This document shows positions 42,778 through 51,834 of a stretch of DNA of 64,000 nucleotides, in pieces. Numbering within the stretch: the stretch's first letter is position 1; the number at the start of each line of letters is the position of its first letter. Both the position numbers and the translations under genes were made by a program. The notes under the pieces were generated by a model. The model was not told where the DNA came from. It was given only the letters and a program-made list of their open reading frames with translations, and made no database searches. The stretch covers positions 3,235,315 to 3,299,314 of the forward strand of contig CP064997.1 in the NCBI GenBank assembly GCA_016700055.1. Reading direction: 5' to 3'. The DNA comes from Actinomycetota bacterium (GTDB lineage Bacteria; Actinomycetota; Acidimicrobiia; Acidimicrobiales; Ilumatobacteraceae).

Positions 42778-43739
42778 AGCGCCGCCTCCCGGATGTCGAA
42801 CCGGCGGGCGACGCGGTCACCGATCAGGTTGAACGCGAGCACCGTGACGAAGAACATGATGCAGGGGAAGATCGTCGGCCACCAGGCCTGTTCGATGCGG
42901 GGTCGGTTCTCGGCCACCATCAAGCCCCACGAAGGCGACGGGGGCTTGACCGAGTATCCGAGGAACGCGAGGCCGCCCTCGGCGACGAGCAGCAGCGCCA
43001 CACCGGTGAACACCACCGAAGTCATCGCCGGGATCAGGTTGGGCAGCACCTCGCGCACGAGGATGCGCCCGTTCTTGGCACCGAGGCTGCGCGCGGCCAG
43101 CACGAACTCGCGCTGGGAGATGGACAGCGTCTGCGCACGCACGATGCGGGCGATCGGGGCGATCGACAACAGCGCGAGCACGAACGTGATCGACCACGTC
43201 CTCGTGAGCCAGTTGAACGCGCTGTTGTCACGGGCGAGGACGTCGAAGCGTCCGACGATGAGGATCGAGATCACGAGCACGGGAAAGGCCAACAAGATGT
43301 CGATGACGATGGAGATCACCCGGTCCATCCAGCCGCGGAAGTAGCCGGACACGAGCCCGAGCACACCGCCGATGAGGAGCCCGACGACGATCGACGAGAA
43401 GGCCACCCGCAACGAGATCTGGGCGCCGTATATGCAGCGGGAGAAGACGTCTCGCCCGAGCTGGTCGCTGCCGAACCAGAAGGCGGATCCTGGGCGGGCA
43501 CCGAAGTTGCCGGCTCCCTCGAAGCGTTCGTTGGGGTCGACGATGAACGGGACCACGTCGGCGAACACGGCGAGCAGCACGAGCGCCGCCAGCCAGATGA
43601 CGCCGAAGAGGAGCCCGATCTTGGGCAGCCGTCGGCGCTTGCGTACCGGCGGGGGAGCGACGGGTTCGCCGCCCTCCACCTCGGTGACCAGGCCGACGGC
43701 GACGAGCGGGTCGATGTTGTCGGTGCGGGGCTCGCTCAT
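42774..43739 (-). CDS. dppC: Peptide ABC transporter permease (DppC/OppC)
   Basis: A 321-residue inner-membrane permease with the N-terminal OppC domain (IGLLFGVIWLAALVLLAVFAD after a basic stretch) and six membrane segments. The coupling-helix EAA-like loop is SLGAKNGRILVREVLPNLIP. ATG 43739 is chosen over GTG 43751 because AGGTGG lies 9 bases upstream on the minus strand. It overlaps dppD by 4 bases and follows dppB after 36 bases, so the permeases are translated together. Confidence 0.92.
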   Translation of the reverse strand: MSEPRTDNIDPLVAVGLVTEVEGGEPVAPPPVRKRRRLPKIGLLFGVIWLAALVLLAVFADVVPFIVDPNERFEGAGNFGARPGSAFWFGSDQLGRDVFSRCIYGAQISLRVAFSSIVVGLLIGGVLGLVSGYFRGWMDRVISIVIDILLAFPVLVISILIVGRFDVLARDNSAFNWLTRTWSITFVLALLSIAPIARIVRAQTLSISQREFVLAARSLGAKNGRILVREVLPNLIPAMTSVVFTGVALLLVAEGGLAFLGYSVKPPSPSWGLMVAENRPRIEQAWWPTIFPCIMFFVTVLAFNLIGDRVARRFDIREAAL

Positions 43740-43775
43740 CTTGGCGTCCACCTCGTGTCGGACTTCTGCATGCCG

Positions 43776-44735
43776 CTACCCGAGCGCTCGCGCATGTCGG
43801 ATGCGGGGATCGATCACGGCGTACAACAGGTCGACGAGCAGGTTCGCGGTGACGACGACGACGACGAGCAGCGCGGTGACCGCCTGGATGACCAGCAGGT
43901 CGTTCTGCTGGACCGCGAACACCAGCCGGTCACCGATGCCCTTCGGCCCGAAGAACTGCTCGGCGATCACCGCCCCGCCGACGAGCCCGGAGAGCTGCAG
44001 CGCGACGCTCGTGACGAGCGACAGGATGGAGGCCCGCAGCGCGTGGCCCCACAGGATGCGCTTGGGCGACATGCCCTTCGCACGGGCGAGCATGATGAAG
44101 TCGCTCTGGAGCGTGGAGATCATGTCGGCGCGCAGGAAGCGACTCCACACCGCGGCCAGCCCGAGCGCGAGCGTCAGCGAGGGCAACAAGAAGTTGCGGA
44201 AGTGGTCCCACGGGTTGTCCCACGGCGCGACGTAGACCGACAGCACAGGGAAGGTCTCGAAGCGCACCGCCACGAACAGCAGCAGCAGCACTGCGAACAC
44301 GAGCGGGGGCACCGAGATGAACGCGAATGAGACGAGGCTCGTCGATCGGTCGAACAGGCCGTCGCGGCGGTACGCGGCGTAGACGCCGAGCGGGACGGCC
44401 ACGAGCAGGCCGAGCAGGATCGCCCAGAAGCCGATGAAGAAGCTGGCCGGGAGGCGCTGGCGGAACATGTCGGCCACGCTCTGGGACTGGGCGTAGCTGT
44501 AGCCGAAGTCACCGGTGAGCATGTCCTTCAGCCAATAGAAGTACTGCACGAAGATGTTGCGGTCGAGATAGGGGTAGTCAGCCCGCACCTTTTCGATCAC
44601 CTCGTCGCTGACCGTGCCCCCGGCAAGGTCGCGTACGGGATCGCTTGACCCGATGCGGGTGGCCACCATCACGACGAACGTGACGATTACGAACACGATC
44701 GCGAACTGGGCTATCCGCTGCAGTGCGTAACGCAA
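43776..44735 (-). CDS. dppB: Peptide ABC transporter permease (DppB/OppB)
   Basis: A 319-residue permease that begins with the DppB family's MRYALQRIAQFAIVFVIVTF and has six membrane segments. The outer loop after helix 1 holds DPVRDLAGGTVSDEVIEKVR, and the coupling loop reads AKGMSPKRILWGHALRAS. The start codon is TTG (44735), supported by an AGGTAGG ribosome binding site just upstream on the minus strand. It lies 129 bases after the solute-binding protein gene, with two hairpins in the gap. Confidence 0.92.
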   Translation of the reverse strand: MRYALQRIAQFAIVFVIVTFVVMVATRIGSSDPVRDLAGGTVSDEVIEKVRADYPYLDRNIFVQYFYWLKDMLTGDFGYSYAQSQSVADMFRQRLPASFFIGFWAILLGLLVAVPLGVYAAYRRDGLFDRSTSLVSFAFISVPPLVFAVLLLLFVAVRFETFPVLSVYVAPWDNPWDHFRNFLLPSLTLALGLAAVWSRFLRADMISTLQSDFIMLARAKGMSPKRILWGHALRASILSLVTSVALQLSGLVGGAVIAEQFFGPKGIGDRLVFAVQQNDLLVIQAVTALLVVVVVTANLLVDLLYAVIDPRIRHARALG

Positions 44736-44803
44736 GGGCGCCTACCTCGTGGCGATTGGTCTCGGACAGGACTGGACTCGGCTGGACAACAGGAAACGCG
44801 TCA

Positions 44804-44843
44804 TCGGCCACCGCAGTGGCCGAGTCGCCCCGCGACGGGCGAC
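44804..44843 (-). terminator. Two hairpins between the solute-binding protein gene and dppB
   Basis: An 8-bp stem with a 4-base loop (44804-44811/44816-44823, TCGGCCAC/GTGGCCGA) and a 7-bp stem with a 6-base loop (44824-44830/44837-44843, GTCGCCC/GGGCGAC). They follow the solute-binding protein gene in the direction of transcription and have no T-run. They could stop part of transcription or protect the 3' end of the upstream message. Confidence 0.45.
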
Positions 44844-44864
44844 CCGGCCACATGGATGGTCCTA

Positions 44865-46685
44865 TCAGGACCCTTGGAAGACGGCCGTCAACCAGACCTG
44901 ACCGGGGAAGCCGGCGCCGTCGCGCAAGAAGCCGTCGCCGTCGGCCTGGGGCGTCTGCCCGATGCCTTGCACCGACGTGTTGCTGACGACACCCCACTTC
45001 GTGAACGACGTCGGGATGATGAAGCACTGCTCGGCGAACCGGCGGTTGATGTCCTCGGCGTAGCTGCGGCGCAAGTCGGGATCGAGCTCCTGGCGGCTCT
45101 TGTCGAGCAGGTCGTCGATCACGGTGTCACGCAGGCGTCCGAAGTTCAGGGCGAGCTGTCCGTCGTCGGAGGCAGCAGAGCTGTGCCACCAGTAGTACTG
45201 GGTGTCGGCGAACAGCCCGGCGTGGTTGCGCCAGCCGAAGGCGTCGAACGCCGCGTCGCCGAAGAGGGCGTTGTTGATCAGCTTCGACTGCTCGATCTGG
45301 TCGATCGTGACGTCGACACCGACCTGACCCCACGCCTCTTGGATGTACTGCGCGGTCAGCAGGTTGACCGTGGCGGTGGTGGTGGAGTAGTTGATCGTCA
45401 GCGGGCCGTTTGCCGCCTCGTAGGCCTCGATCGCCGCCGATGCGGCCGCCTGGTCGTAGGGCAGCGAGCCGTTGTCGGCGAGGTAGCCCTCCTGGCCGGG
45501 CGAGAACGGACCGTTGGCCGGGTCGGCGTTGCCGTTGGCGATGACGTTGATCAAGTCTTCCTTGTCGATCGCCTGCAGCAGCGCGCAGCGCACGCTCTGG
45601 TCCGCAAGGTACGGCTTGGTCAGGTGCATGAGGATGTAGTTCGTCTCGCCGTACTGGTTCTGCAGCAGCGTCGGGAAGTCCTCGTTGCCCTCGAGGTCCG
45701 AGAGCACCGCCGCGTCAGAGGTGGACATCATGTCGAGGTCACCGCTCTGCAGCGCAGTTGCCCGGGTCTGGGAGTCGGGGATCACCTTGAACTCGATCGA
45801 ATCGAGGTAGGGGAGCTGGTTGCCGTTCGCATCGGAGAGCCAGTAGTTCTCGTTGCGGTTGACGACCATGTTGTCGCCGGGAGCGAAGCTGCCGAACACG
45901 AACGGCCCGGTGCCGACGGCCTGGGGCGCAAGTGTCGGGTCGGCGTCGGCGGCGGCGAGCCACGTCGGCGACGCGATCAGGCCGAACTGGCCGCCGAGGT
46001 AGTACGGGAACAACGGCCAGGTGATCGGGTTGGCCGGGTCGCCGTCCTTGCCGGTCTGCAGCGTGAACGTCATGTCGTCGAGCTTTTCGATCAACAGCAG
46101 GCCGTCCGTACCGAGGGCGAGGTCCTTCACAGCGGCCTTGACCAGGATCCCCGAAGCGGTGCGCTTCAGGTTGTCGATCACTGCGTCGGCGTTCAGCGGC
46201 GTCCCGTCGTGGAACGAGATGCCCTCACGCACCTTGACTGTGAAGACGGTGCTGTCTTCGTTGGCCTCGATGCTCTCGGCGAGGAACGGCCGCCAGTTGA
46301 GGTCCTGGTCGACGACGACCAGGGGGTCGAAGAACGAGCGGGCGCGCATCTGGCAGTACGAGTCGCACTGCATCGCGGCCGGGATCCACGGGTTGGCCAC
46401 CTCGGCCTCACCGCCGACGACGATCGTGCCGCCGTACTCGGGCTCGGGTGCGGGCGGCTGGGTCTCCTGCGGCGCGGTGGTCACCACCGCCGTCGAATCC
46501 GGCGCGCCGGTCGTGTCGGTCCCGCCGTCGGTGGAGCCGGTCGTCTCGTCGGGGGCCTCGGAGGAGTCGCCCCCGTCGCCGCCGTCGTCTTTGTCGCCGC
46601 AGGCCGCTGCCACGAGCACGAAGCTCACGAGCATCGATCCGAACAGCACTCCAGGCTTACGCCTGCGCTTGGTCGTGGTGCGCAC
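44865..46685 (-). CDS. dppA: Peptide-binding lipoprotein of ABC transporter (SBP family 5)
   Basis: A 606-residue lipoprotein. The N-terminus TTTKRRRKPGVLFGSMLVSFVLVAAACG is a signal peptide with lipobox VAAAC, followed by a Gly/Asp/Ser/Thr-rich linker of about 60 residues and the family 5 solute-binding fold (YGGTIVVGGEAEVANPWIP; VREGISFHDGTPLNADAVID; GTGPFVFGSFAPGDNMVV). The start GTG 46685 is set by the signal peptide and an AGGGGG ribosome binding site; the open frame continues upstream but is not conserved-looking. It is the first gene of the five-gene importer operon. Confidence 0.92.
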   Translation of the reverse strand: MRTTTKRRRKPGVLFGSMLVSFVLVAAACGDKDDGGDGGDSSEAPDETTGSTDGGTDTTGAPDSTAVVTTAPQETQPPAPEPEYGGTIVVGGEAEVANPWIPAAMQCDSYCQMRARSFFDPLVVVDQDLNWRPFLAESIEANEDSTVFTVKVREGISFHDGTPLNADAVIDNLKRTASGILVKAAVKDLALGTDGLLLIEKLDDMTFTLQTGKDGDPANPITWPLFPYYLGGQFGLIASPTWLAAADADPTLAPQAVGTGPFVFGSFAPGDNMVVNRNENYWLSDANGNQLPYLDSIEFKVIPDSQTRATALQSGDLDMMSTSDAAVLSDLEGNEDFPTLLQNQYGETNYILMHLTKPYLADQSVRCALLQAIDKEDLINVIANGNADPANGPFSPGQEGYLADNGSLPYDQAAASAAIEAYEAANGPLTINYSTTTATVNLLTAQYIQEAWGQVGVDVTIDQIEQSKLINNALFGDAAFDAFGWRNHAGLFADTQYYWWHSSAASDDGQLALNFGRLRDTVIDDLLDKSRQELDPDLRRSYAEDINRRFAEQCFIIPTSFTKWGVVSNTSVQGIGQTPQADGDGFLRDGAGFPGQVWLTAVFQGS

Positions 46686-46865
46686 CGTCTGGTTCCCCCT
46701 GTTGCTGAGCCGTGGTTGGCACGGATGGCCCCGGGGGTGGTGGTCGCCGCATGGTTGCTTACGGCTGCAGTGCTGTGCTGTGACCCCCGGCACAACCCGT
46801 CGCTGGCACCATAGCCGGTGGCCGCGCCCGCGCCGTGACCGAGCTGCGCCCTCGCGCGGCACGGC

Positions 46866-46871
46866 TACGGT
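46866..46871 (+). promoter_or_regulatory. Putative -10 element of ppk2
   Basis: TACGGT lies 8 bases before the ATG at 46880. The rest of the gap from 46686 to 46865 separates this gene from the divergent solute-binding protein gene; no further element was recognised in it. Confidence 0.45.
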
Positions 46872-46879
46872 GCGCTTCC

Positions 46880-47689
46880 ATGTCGCGACTGATCGGACAG
46901 CTCCTCGTTGCCCCAGGCGTTGACCCGGCGCTCGCCGCCCGTTCGACCGACGACACGTTCGGGTGGGAGAAGGCGGCCGCGCAAGCCGAGCTCGACGAGG
47001 TGCGCGAGCAGCTCGCGTTCTGGCAGCACCGCCTGTGGGCCGCGCAGTCCCAAGCGGTGCTCGTCGTGCTCCAAGCACGTGACGCCGCCGGCAAGGACGG
47101 TGTGATCCGCAACGTGATGACCGGCATGAACCCCGCCGGCACCGTCGTGACCAGCTTCAAGGTGCCCGCGGGCAGAGAGGCGAGCCAGGACTACCTGTGG
47201 CGCTGCCATGCGGCGTGCCCGCCGCGCGGCACGGTCGGCATCTGGAACCGCAGCCACTACGAGGACGTACTGGTGGTGCGGGTGCGTGAGCTCGTCGAGG
47301 AGAAGCGGTGGCGCAGCCGCTACCGCCACATCCGCGAGTTCGAGCGGATGCTCGCCGAGGAGGGCACGCAGATCGTGAAGATCTTCTTGAACATCTCCTC
47401 CGAGGAGCAGCGGGAGCGCCTGCAGGACCGCATCGACGATCCGGAAGAGCGCTACAAGCACAACGCCGGCGACCTGGCCGAGCGCGCGCTGTGGGACGAC
47501 TACACCGCGGCCTACGACGAGGCGATCGCGCAGACCTCCACCGACCACGCCCCTTGGTACGTGGTGCCGGCCGACCGCAAGTGGGTGCGCAACCTGGCGG
47601 TGGCCCGGTTGCTGCTCGCCACCTTCGTCGACCTCGACCCCCAGTTGCCCGATCCGGACCCGGCGATCGTCGGCACGGTGGTCGTGTAG
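46880..47689 (+). CDS. ppk2: Polyphosphate kinase 2 family protein
   Basis: A 269-residue PPK2-type kinase that moves phosphate between polyphosphate and nucleotides. Walker A is QARDAAGKDGVIRNV, the Walker B/catalytic region is GTVGIWNRSHYEDVLVVRV, and the lid-side segment FLNISSEEQRERLQDRIDDP is conserved. Start ATG 46880 is chosen because a TACGGT hexamer lies 8 bases upstream and the conserved part begins soon after. Class and nucleotide preference (AMP, ADP or GDP) cannot be settled here. A phosphoribosyltransferase gene follows after 21 bases with its own hexamer. Confidence 0.88.
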   Translation: MSRLIGQLLVAPGVDPALAARSTDDTFGWEKAAAQAELDEVREQLAFWQHRLWAAQSQAVLVVLQARDAAGKDGVIRNVMTGMNPAGTVVTSFKVPAGREASQDYLWRCHAACPPRGTVGIWNRSHYEDVLVVRVRELVEEKRWRSRYRHIREFERMLAEEGTQIVKIFLNISSEEQRERLQDRIDDPEERYKHNAGDLAERALWDDYTAAYDEAIAQTSTDHAPWYVVPADRKWVRNLAVARLLLATFVDLDPQLPDPDPAIVGTVVV

Positions 47690-47697
47690 CCGCACGC

Positions 47698-47703
47698 TAG
47701 GTT
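47698..47703 (+). promoter_or_regulatory. Putative -10 element of the phosphoribosyltransferase gene
   Basis: TAGGTT lies 7 bases before the ATG at 47711, with no ribosome binding site. Confidence 0.5.
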
Positions 47704-47710
47704 CGGCCCC

Positions 47711-48217
47711 ATGCCCGAGGTGCCCGACGAGCGCGAGATCATGGACTGGGCCACGTTCGGGACGGCGTCGCGAGCGGTCGCGCAAGCCGTCGCCGACGAC
47801 GGCTACGAGCCGGACATGATCCTGTCGATCGCCCGGGGAGGCCTACTGATCGGCGGCGCCCTCGGTTACGCGCTGTCGGTGAAGAACGTCTACACGATGA
47901 ACGTCGAGTTCTACACGGGTGTCGACGAGCGTCTCGAGGTGCCCCGCATCCTGCCCCCGGCACCCGACTTCGTCGATCTCGGCCACGCCCGCATCCTCAT
48001 CGCCGACGACGTCGCCGACACGGGCCACACGCTGCGCAGCGTGCACGACTTCTGCGAGGGCAAGGTGGGCGAGGTGCGCACCGCGGTGTTGTACGAGAAG
48101 TCGCACTCCGTGGTGCACTGCGACTACGTGTGGAAGCACACCGACCGGTGGATCAACTTTCCGTGGAGCTGCGAAGAGCCCGTCGCGAAGCGCGACTGGA
48201 ACGTGCGCGACGCCTGA
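47711..48217 (+). CDS. Phosphoribosyltransferase family protein
   Basis: A 168-residue type I phosphoribosyltransferase. The PRPP-binding loop reads RILIADDVADTGHTLRSV, the first PRPP-contact segment is DMILSIARGGLLIGG, and the C-terminal part has KHTDRWINFPW, common in xanthine/guanine-type enzymes of actinobacteria. It probably salvages a purine base. It is convergent with the site-2 protease gene, 24 bases away. Confidence 0.83.
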   Translation: MPEVPDEREIMDWATFGTASRAVAQAVADDGYEPDMILSIARGGLLIGGALGYALSVKNVYTMNVEFYTGVDERLEVPRILPPAPDFVDLGHARILIADDVADTGHTLRSVHDFCEGKVGEVRTAVLYEKSHSVVHCDYVWKHTDRWINFPWSCEEPVAKRDWNVRDA

Positions 48218-48241
48218 ACGCCGGCTTCGGGCGCCGAGGCG

Positions 48242-49336
48242 TCAGTGGTCGCCGACCTTCTTCTGCAGGCGCTCGGTGGTGACCACGCCGACCAGGCGGT
48301 CGCCCTGCCACACGGTGAGCATCGGTGCGTAGGGGTTGAGCCTGTTCAAGGCGCTGGTCAAGGGTTCGTCGGGGCGTGCCCGGCCGAACCGGGTCAGCGG
48401 GGTGGCGAGCTGGCGGAGGCGCACGTACGGCCGTTGGTCCTCGGGCACCTTCCACAGCTGGTCCTCGGCGACGATGCCGGCGATGTGGCCCTGCTCGTCG
48501 TCGACGGCGACGACCTTGGCCATGCCGAGGCGGTTGCGCTGCCAGAGCATCGTCTCGGCGTCGGTGTCGCCAGGGGCGTGCGCGATGCCGTACCAGGTGA
48601 GGTCGGTGACGGTGAGCCCGTCGAGGCGCCGGCGAATGCCGATGCCGGCGCGCTCGGCCGAGGCGTTGAAGGCGATGAACACGCCGGTGAGCAAGATGAA
48701 GAACCCTCCGGCGCCCTCCAACACCAACCACAAGCCGATGCCGGCCACGAGCCAGCCGACCACTCGACCCGCGGTGGTCGCCTCTTCCATCGCCCGGTAG
48801 CGATCACCGTGGATGCGCCAGCGCACTGCGGCGAGGATCCGTCCGCCGTCGAGAGGAGCCCCGGGGAGCACGTTGAAGAGTGCGAGGGCGACGTTGATCA
48901 CGCCGAGCCAGGCGACGATGGTCAACGTCGAGTCGCCGAAGCCCGCCGCGTGCAGCGCGAAAGCGGCGCCGACCCCGATCAGGCCGAGCACGAGGCTGGC
49001 GATGGGACCAGCGGCGGCGATCCAGCCCTGAGCCCGAGGAGTCGGCGGTTCGTCGGCCAGGTATGCCATGCCGCCGAGCGCCCACAGCGTGATGCGCTCG
49101 GTCTCGACGCCGTAGTGCCGAGCGGTGAGCGAGTGGGACAGCTCGTGCGCCAACACCGAAGCGAAGAAGGCGAGCGCAGCGAGCACGGACACCAGGATCG
49201 AGACGGCGGTGATGCTGCCGTCGTCGGTGGCGACGCGCGAGAGGTTCGCGGCCACCAGCACCGCAGCCACCGCGAGGCTCCAGTGCACCATCACCGGGAC
49301 CCCGAACAGCTTGCCGATCTTGATCGATCCGGGCAC
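48242..49336 (-). CDS. Site-2 protease family zinc metallopeptidase with CBS domains (M50B)
   Basis: A 364-residue membrane protease of the Rip3-like group. The zinc site HELSH is in VLAHELSHSLTARHYG and the third ligand in LPGAPLDGGRIL; six membrane segments are seen between residues 12 and 230. The C-terminal 130 residues form two CBS motifs (GMAKVVAVDDEQGHIAGIV and APMLTVWQGDRLVGVV), which may sense nucleotides. GGGAGG lies 5 bases before the GTG start, so this gene has a leader. Such proteases release membrane-tethered regulators; the substrate is unknown. Confidence 0.88.
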   Translation of the reverse strand: MPGSIKIGKLFGVPVMVHWSLAVAAVLVAANLSRVATDDGSITAVSILVSVLAALAFFASVLAHELSHSLTARHYGVETERITLWALGGMAYLADEPPTPRAQGWIAAAGPIASLVLGLIGVGAAFALHAAGFGDSTLTIVAWLGVINVALALFNVLPGAPLDGGRILAAVRWRIHGDRYRAMEEATTAGRVVGWLVAGIGLWLVLEGAGGFFILLTGVFIAFNASAERAGIGIRRRLDGLTVTDLTWYGIAHAPGDTDAETMLWQRNRLGMAKVVAVDDEQGHIAGIVAEDQLWKVPEDQRPYVRLRQLATPLTRFGRARPDEPLTSALNRLNPYAPMLTVWQGDRLVGVVTTERLQKKVGDH

Positions 49337-49386
49337 TGTCCTCCCATCGTCCGACGTCGCCCTCTTGTGGAATTGGACGCTACCGG

Positions 49387-50946
49387 CTACCTGCGGCGAA
49401 GAACGGTCGCCGCGCAGCTTCGCCCGCTGGCACCCCAGATGCCCGCACCTGGAAACGTCGCCGCGCCGGTCAGGTACAGGCCGCTGATCGGGGTCTCGTA
49501 GCGGGTCAGCTCACGGGGCCGTCCGCGCAGGGCGGCGAGCGGCCCGCCCGCGAAGCTCGTCGCATGCCCGCGGGGCAGGTGCAGGTCGGCCTCGTACCGA
49601 TCGGGCGTCATCGCGCGCCACTCGCCGAGGCCGTCGAGGAAGCCGGGCTCGACGAGGTCGGTGGCGTACAGGTCGAGCCAGCGTCGCGGCTCGGCCGAAC
49701 CCGCCCATCCGCCGCGCAGCGCGTACGGGGTGAACAGCACCTCGAGGCTGAGCACGTGGCGCCCCGGCGGGGCCATCGTCGGGTCGAGGACACTCGGCAC
49801 GTTGGTGAGCAGCACCGGGCGATCGAGCACCTCGCCACGGGCCATGAGCGCGGCTCCGCGATGCAGGTCGGCCACCGACGGAGAGACCATCAACGACGGG
49901 TGCAGCGGGTCGTAGCCGAGGCGGTGGGCGAGGTTGTGGTCCACGCGGCGGTACCGCGGCAGCACCTGGATCGCCGCGTCGATCTTGCTCTCGTAGCCGT
50001 CCTGCGCGGGGGTGGTCTGCCAGCGCTGAATGGTGCGCCCGGCGCCCGACGGCGGGTTGCGCAGCCACGACAGGAACGTCGAGCGCGGATCACAAGCCGA
50101 CACCACCACCGGTGCCGTGATCACCGTCGCGTCGTCGAGGGTGACACCGGCGACGCCGACCGAGTCGCAGTCGATGCCCGCCACGCGCGCGCCGGTGCGC
50201 AAGTGGCCCCCGGCGGCCTCGAACGCGAGCTTCAGCGCGGCGGGGAGCATCCCGCTGCCGCCCTCGGGCCGCCCCACCCTGGCGGCGTGACGCATCGCGA
50301 TCGTCAACGCACCGAGCCCGGTGCCCGGCGCCTCCGGGGAGAGTCCCCATATGACCGGGCCGGCGGCGACCGCCGGCGCCACGATGTCGTCGGAGGCGAA
50401 GTAGCGCCGCAGCACGTCGGCCGCGCTCATCCGGCTCCACCGCAACAAGGTCGTCGCCCCTGCGCCCCTCCGGACGAGCGCCCCGCGCACGAGATTCGTA
50501 CGCGACGGCGGCGCCGCCGCGGCGCCGAGGATCAGCCGGGCCACGGGCAGCGCGTCGCGCACGTAGCGGCGGTAGCCGTCCACCTCGCGCGGGTGCGTCG
50601 CGCCCAGCGCGTCGATGGTGCGCTCCACGTCGTGGAACGCCGGCCAAGCGGGTCCACCGTCCCACGTCAGGTTGAGCTGCCCGGGGTCGACGTCGAGATA
50701 GCGCAGCCCGTGCCGGTGAAGGTCGAGCTCCTCGGCCACCGGAGTCGCGCGGATCGAGATGTGGTCGCAATTGCAGATGTTCACCCGCACGCCGAGGACG
50801 TCTTCGCTGGAAGCGCAGCCGCCGACGGTGGCCCGAGCCTCGAGGAGCAGCGTCCGCAGACCGGCTCGGGCCAGGTAAGCCGCGCAGATGAGGCCGTTGT
50901 GGCCTGCGCCGACCACGATCGCGTCGAAGTCGGTCGTCTTCCCCAC
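49387..50946 (-). CDS. FAD-dependent oxidoreductase, phytoene desaturase-like
   Basis: A flavoenzyme of about 519 residues. The dinucleotide motif FDAIVVGAGHNGLICAAYLA and LLLEARATVGGCASSE at the N-terminus, and the C-terminal SGLYLTGAATFPGAGIWGASGR, are those of the COG1233 phytoene dehydrogenase-related family. The substrate is not necessarily a carotenoid. GTG 50946 is used; GTG 50964 would add six residues. It is divergent from the creatininase-family gene, with the two starts only 31 bases apart. Confidence 0.82.
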   Translation of the reverse strand: MGKTTDFDAIVVGAGHNGLICAAYLARAGLRTLLLEARATVGGCASSEDVLGVRVNICNCDHISIRATPVAEELDLHRHGLRYLDVDPGQLNLTWDGGPAWPAFHDVERTIDALGATHPREVDGYRRYVRDALPVARLILGAAAAPPSRTNLVRGALVRRGAGATTLLRWSRMSAADVLRRYFASDDIVAPAVAAGPVIWGLSPEAPGTGLGALTIAMRHAARVGRPEGGSGMLPAALKLAFEAAGGHLRTGARVAGIDCDSVGVAGVTLDDATVITAPVVVSACDPRSTFLSWLRNPPSGAGRTIQRWQTTPAQDGYESKIDAAIQVLPRYRRVDHNLAHRLGYDPLHPSLMVSPSVADLHRGAALMARGEVLDRPVLLTNVPSVLDPTMAPPGRHVLSLEVLFTPYALRGGWAGSAEPRRWLDLYATDLVEPGFLDGLGEWRAMTPDRYEADLHLPRGHATSFAGGPLAALRGRPRELTRYETPISGLYLTGAATFPGAGIWGASGRSCAATVLRRR

Positions 50947-50964
50947 GGCACGATTCTGTCGCAC

Positions 50965-50970
50965 TAGGTT
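50965..50970 (+). promoter_or_regulatory. Putative -10 element of the creatininase-family gene
   Basis: TAGGTT lies 6 bases before the GTG at 50977. It sits in the 30-base gap to the divergent flavoenzyme gene, so both promoters must share this space. Confidence 0.45.
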
Positions 50971-50976
50971 GCGCCC

Positions 50977-51768
50977 GTGGTCGACGCACCGAGGTACTGG
51001 TCAGACCTGCGCGGGCCTGAGCTCGCCGAACGTGTCGACGAGTCTTCGATACTCGTGCAGCCACTCGGCGCGATCGAACAGCACGGACCCCACCTGCCCC
51101 TCGTCACCGACCACGCGATCGCGTCGGCGGTGGCCATCGCGGCTTGCGCCAGGGCGGTGGCCGATGGGCTCGACGTGTGGCTGCTGCCTCCGATCGCGTA
51201 CACCAAGTCGAACGAGCACGCGTGGAGCCCAGGCACCATCTGGCTGTCCGCACGCACGATGCTGTCGGTGCTGGAGGACCTCGGGCGCTGCGTCGCCGCG
51301 ACGCGCGCCCGCAAGCTCGTCTTCTTGAACGGTCACGGGGGCAACTCGGCGTTGGTCGCGGTTGCCAACCGCGAGCTCCGCCTGCAGTTCGGACTGCAGA
51401 CGTTCCTCGCGCATCCGAGCCTGCCCACCGACCAGGGCGGCGACAGCGCTGCTGCGGCGCAATCCGAGCTGGGGATGGGAGTACACGGAGGTGCCGACGA
51501 GACGTCGCTGATGTTGCATCTGCACCCAGAGCTCGTCGACATGTCGGTGGCCGAGCGGAACGTGCCGGAGTGGCTCGCCGCGAATCGCCACGTTCGCTTC
51601 GGCGGTCAGGTCTCGTTCGGCTGGCTGTCGGACGACTTCGGCCCGCAGGGCCTCATCGGCGATCCGACGCAGTCATCGGCCGAGCACGGTGAGCGCTTGT
51701 TCGCAGCCGCGGTCGCCACCTTCGTCGAGGCGCTGCACGAGATCGCCCGCTTCGACCTGCGCCGCTGA
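50977..51768 (+). CDS. Creatininase family hydrolase
   Basis: A 263-residue metal-dependent amidohydrolase. The metal-site motifs are visible: LVQPLGAIEQHGPHLPLVTDH (Glu, His, His/Asp), FLNGHGGNSALVAVANRELR, and GVHGGADETSLMLHL. Family members include creatinine amidohydrolase, mycofactocin peptidase MftE and formamide hydrolases such as ArfB. It neighbours an NMT1-type importer and a cytosine-deaminase-like amidohydrolase, so action on a cyclic amide or formamide imported from outside is likely. The exact substrate is not shown. Confidence 0.85.
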   Translation: MVDAPRYWSDLRGPELAERVDESSILVQPLGAIEQHGPHLPLVTDHAIASAVAIAACARAVADGLDVWLLPPIAYTKSNEHAWSPGTIWLSARTMLSVLEDLGRCVAATRARKLVFLNGHGGNSALVAVANRELRLQFGLQTFLAHPSLPTDQGGDSAAAAQSELGMGVHGGADETSLMLHLHPELVDMSVAERNVPEWLAANRHVRFGGQVSFGWLSDDFGPQGLIGDPTQSSAEHGERLFAAAVATFVEALHEIARFDLRR

Positions 51769-51774
51769 CGCGAC

Positions 51775-51802
51775 CGGTGCCGGCCCACGAGGACCGGCAC
51801 CG
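51775..51802. terminator. Hairpin between convergent creatininase and binding-protein genes
   Basis: A 9-bp perfect stem CGGTGCCGG/CCGGCACCG (51775-51783 and 51794-51802) with a 10-base loop fills the gap between two convergent genes. There is no clear T-run; a bidirectional stop is the likely role. Confidence 0.55.
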
Positions 51803-51834
51803 ATCACGCGTCGGAATGCTGTTGGAGTGGCCGG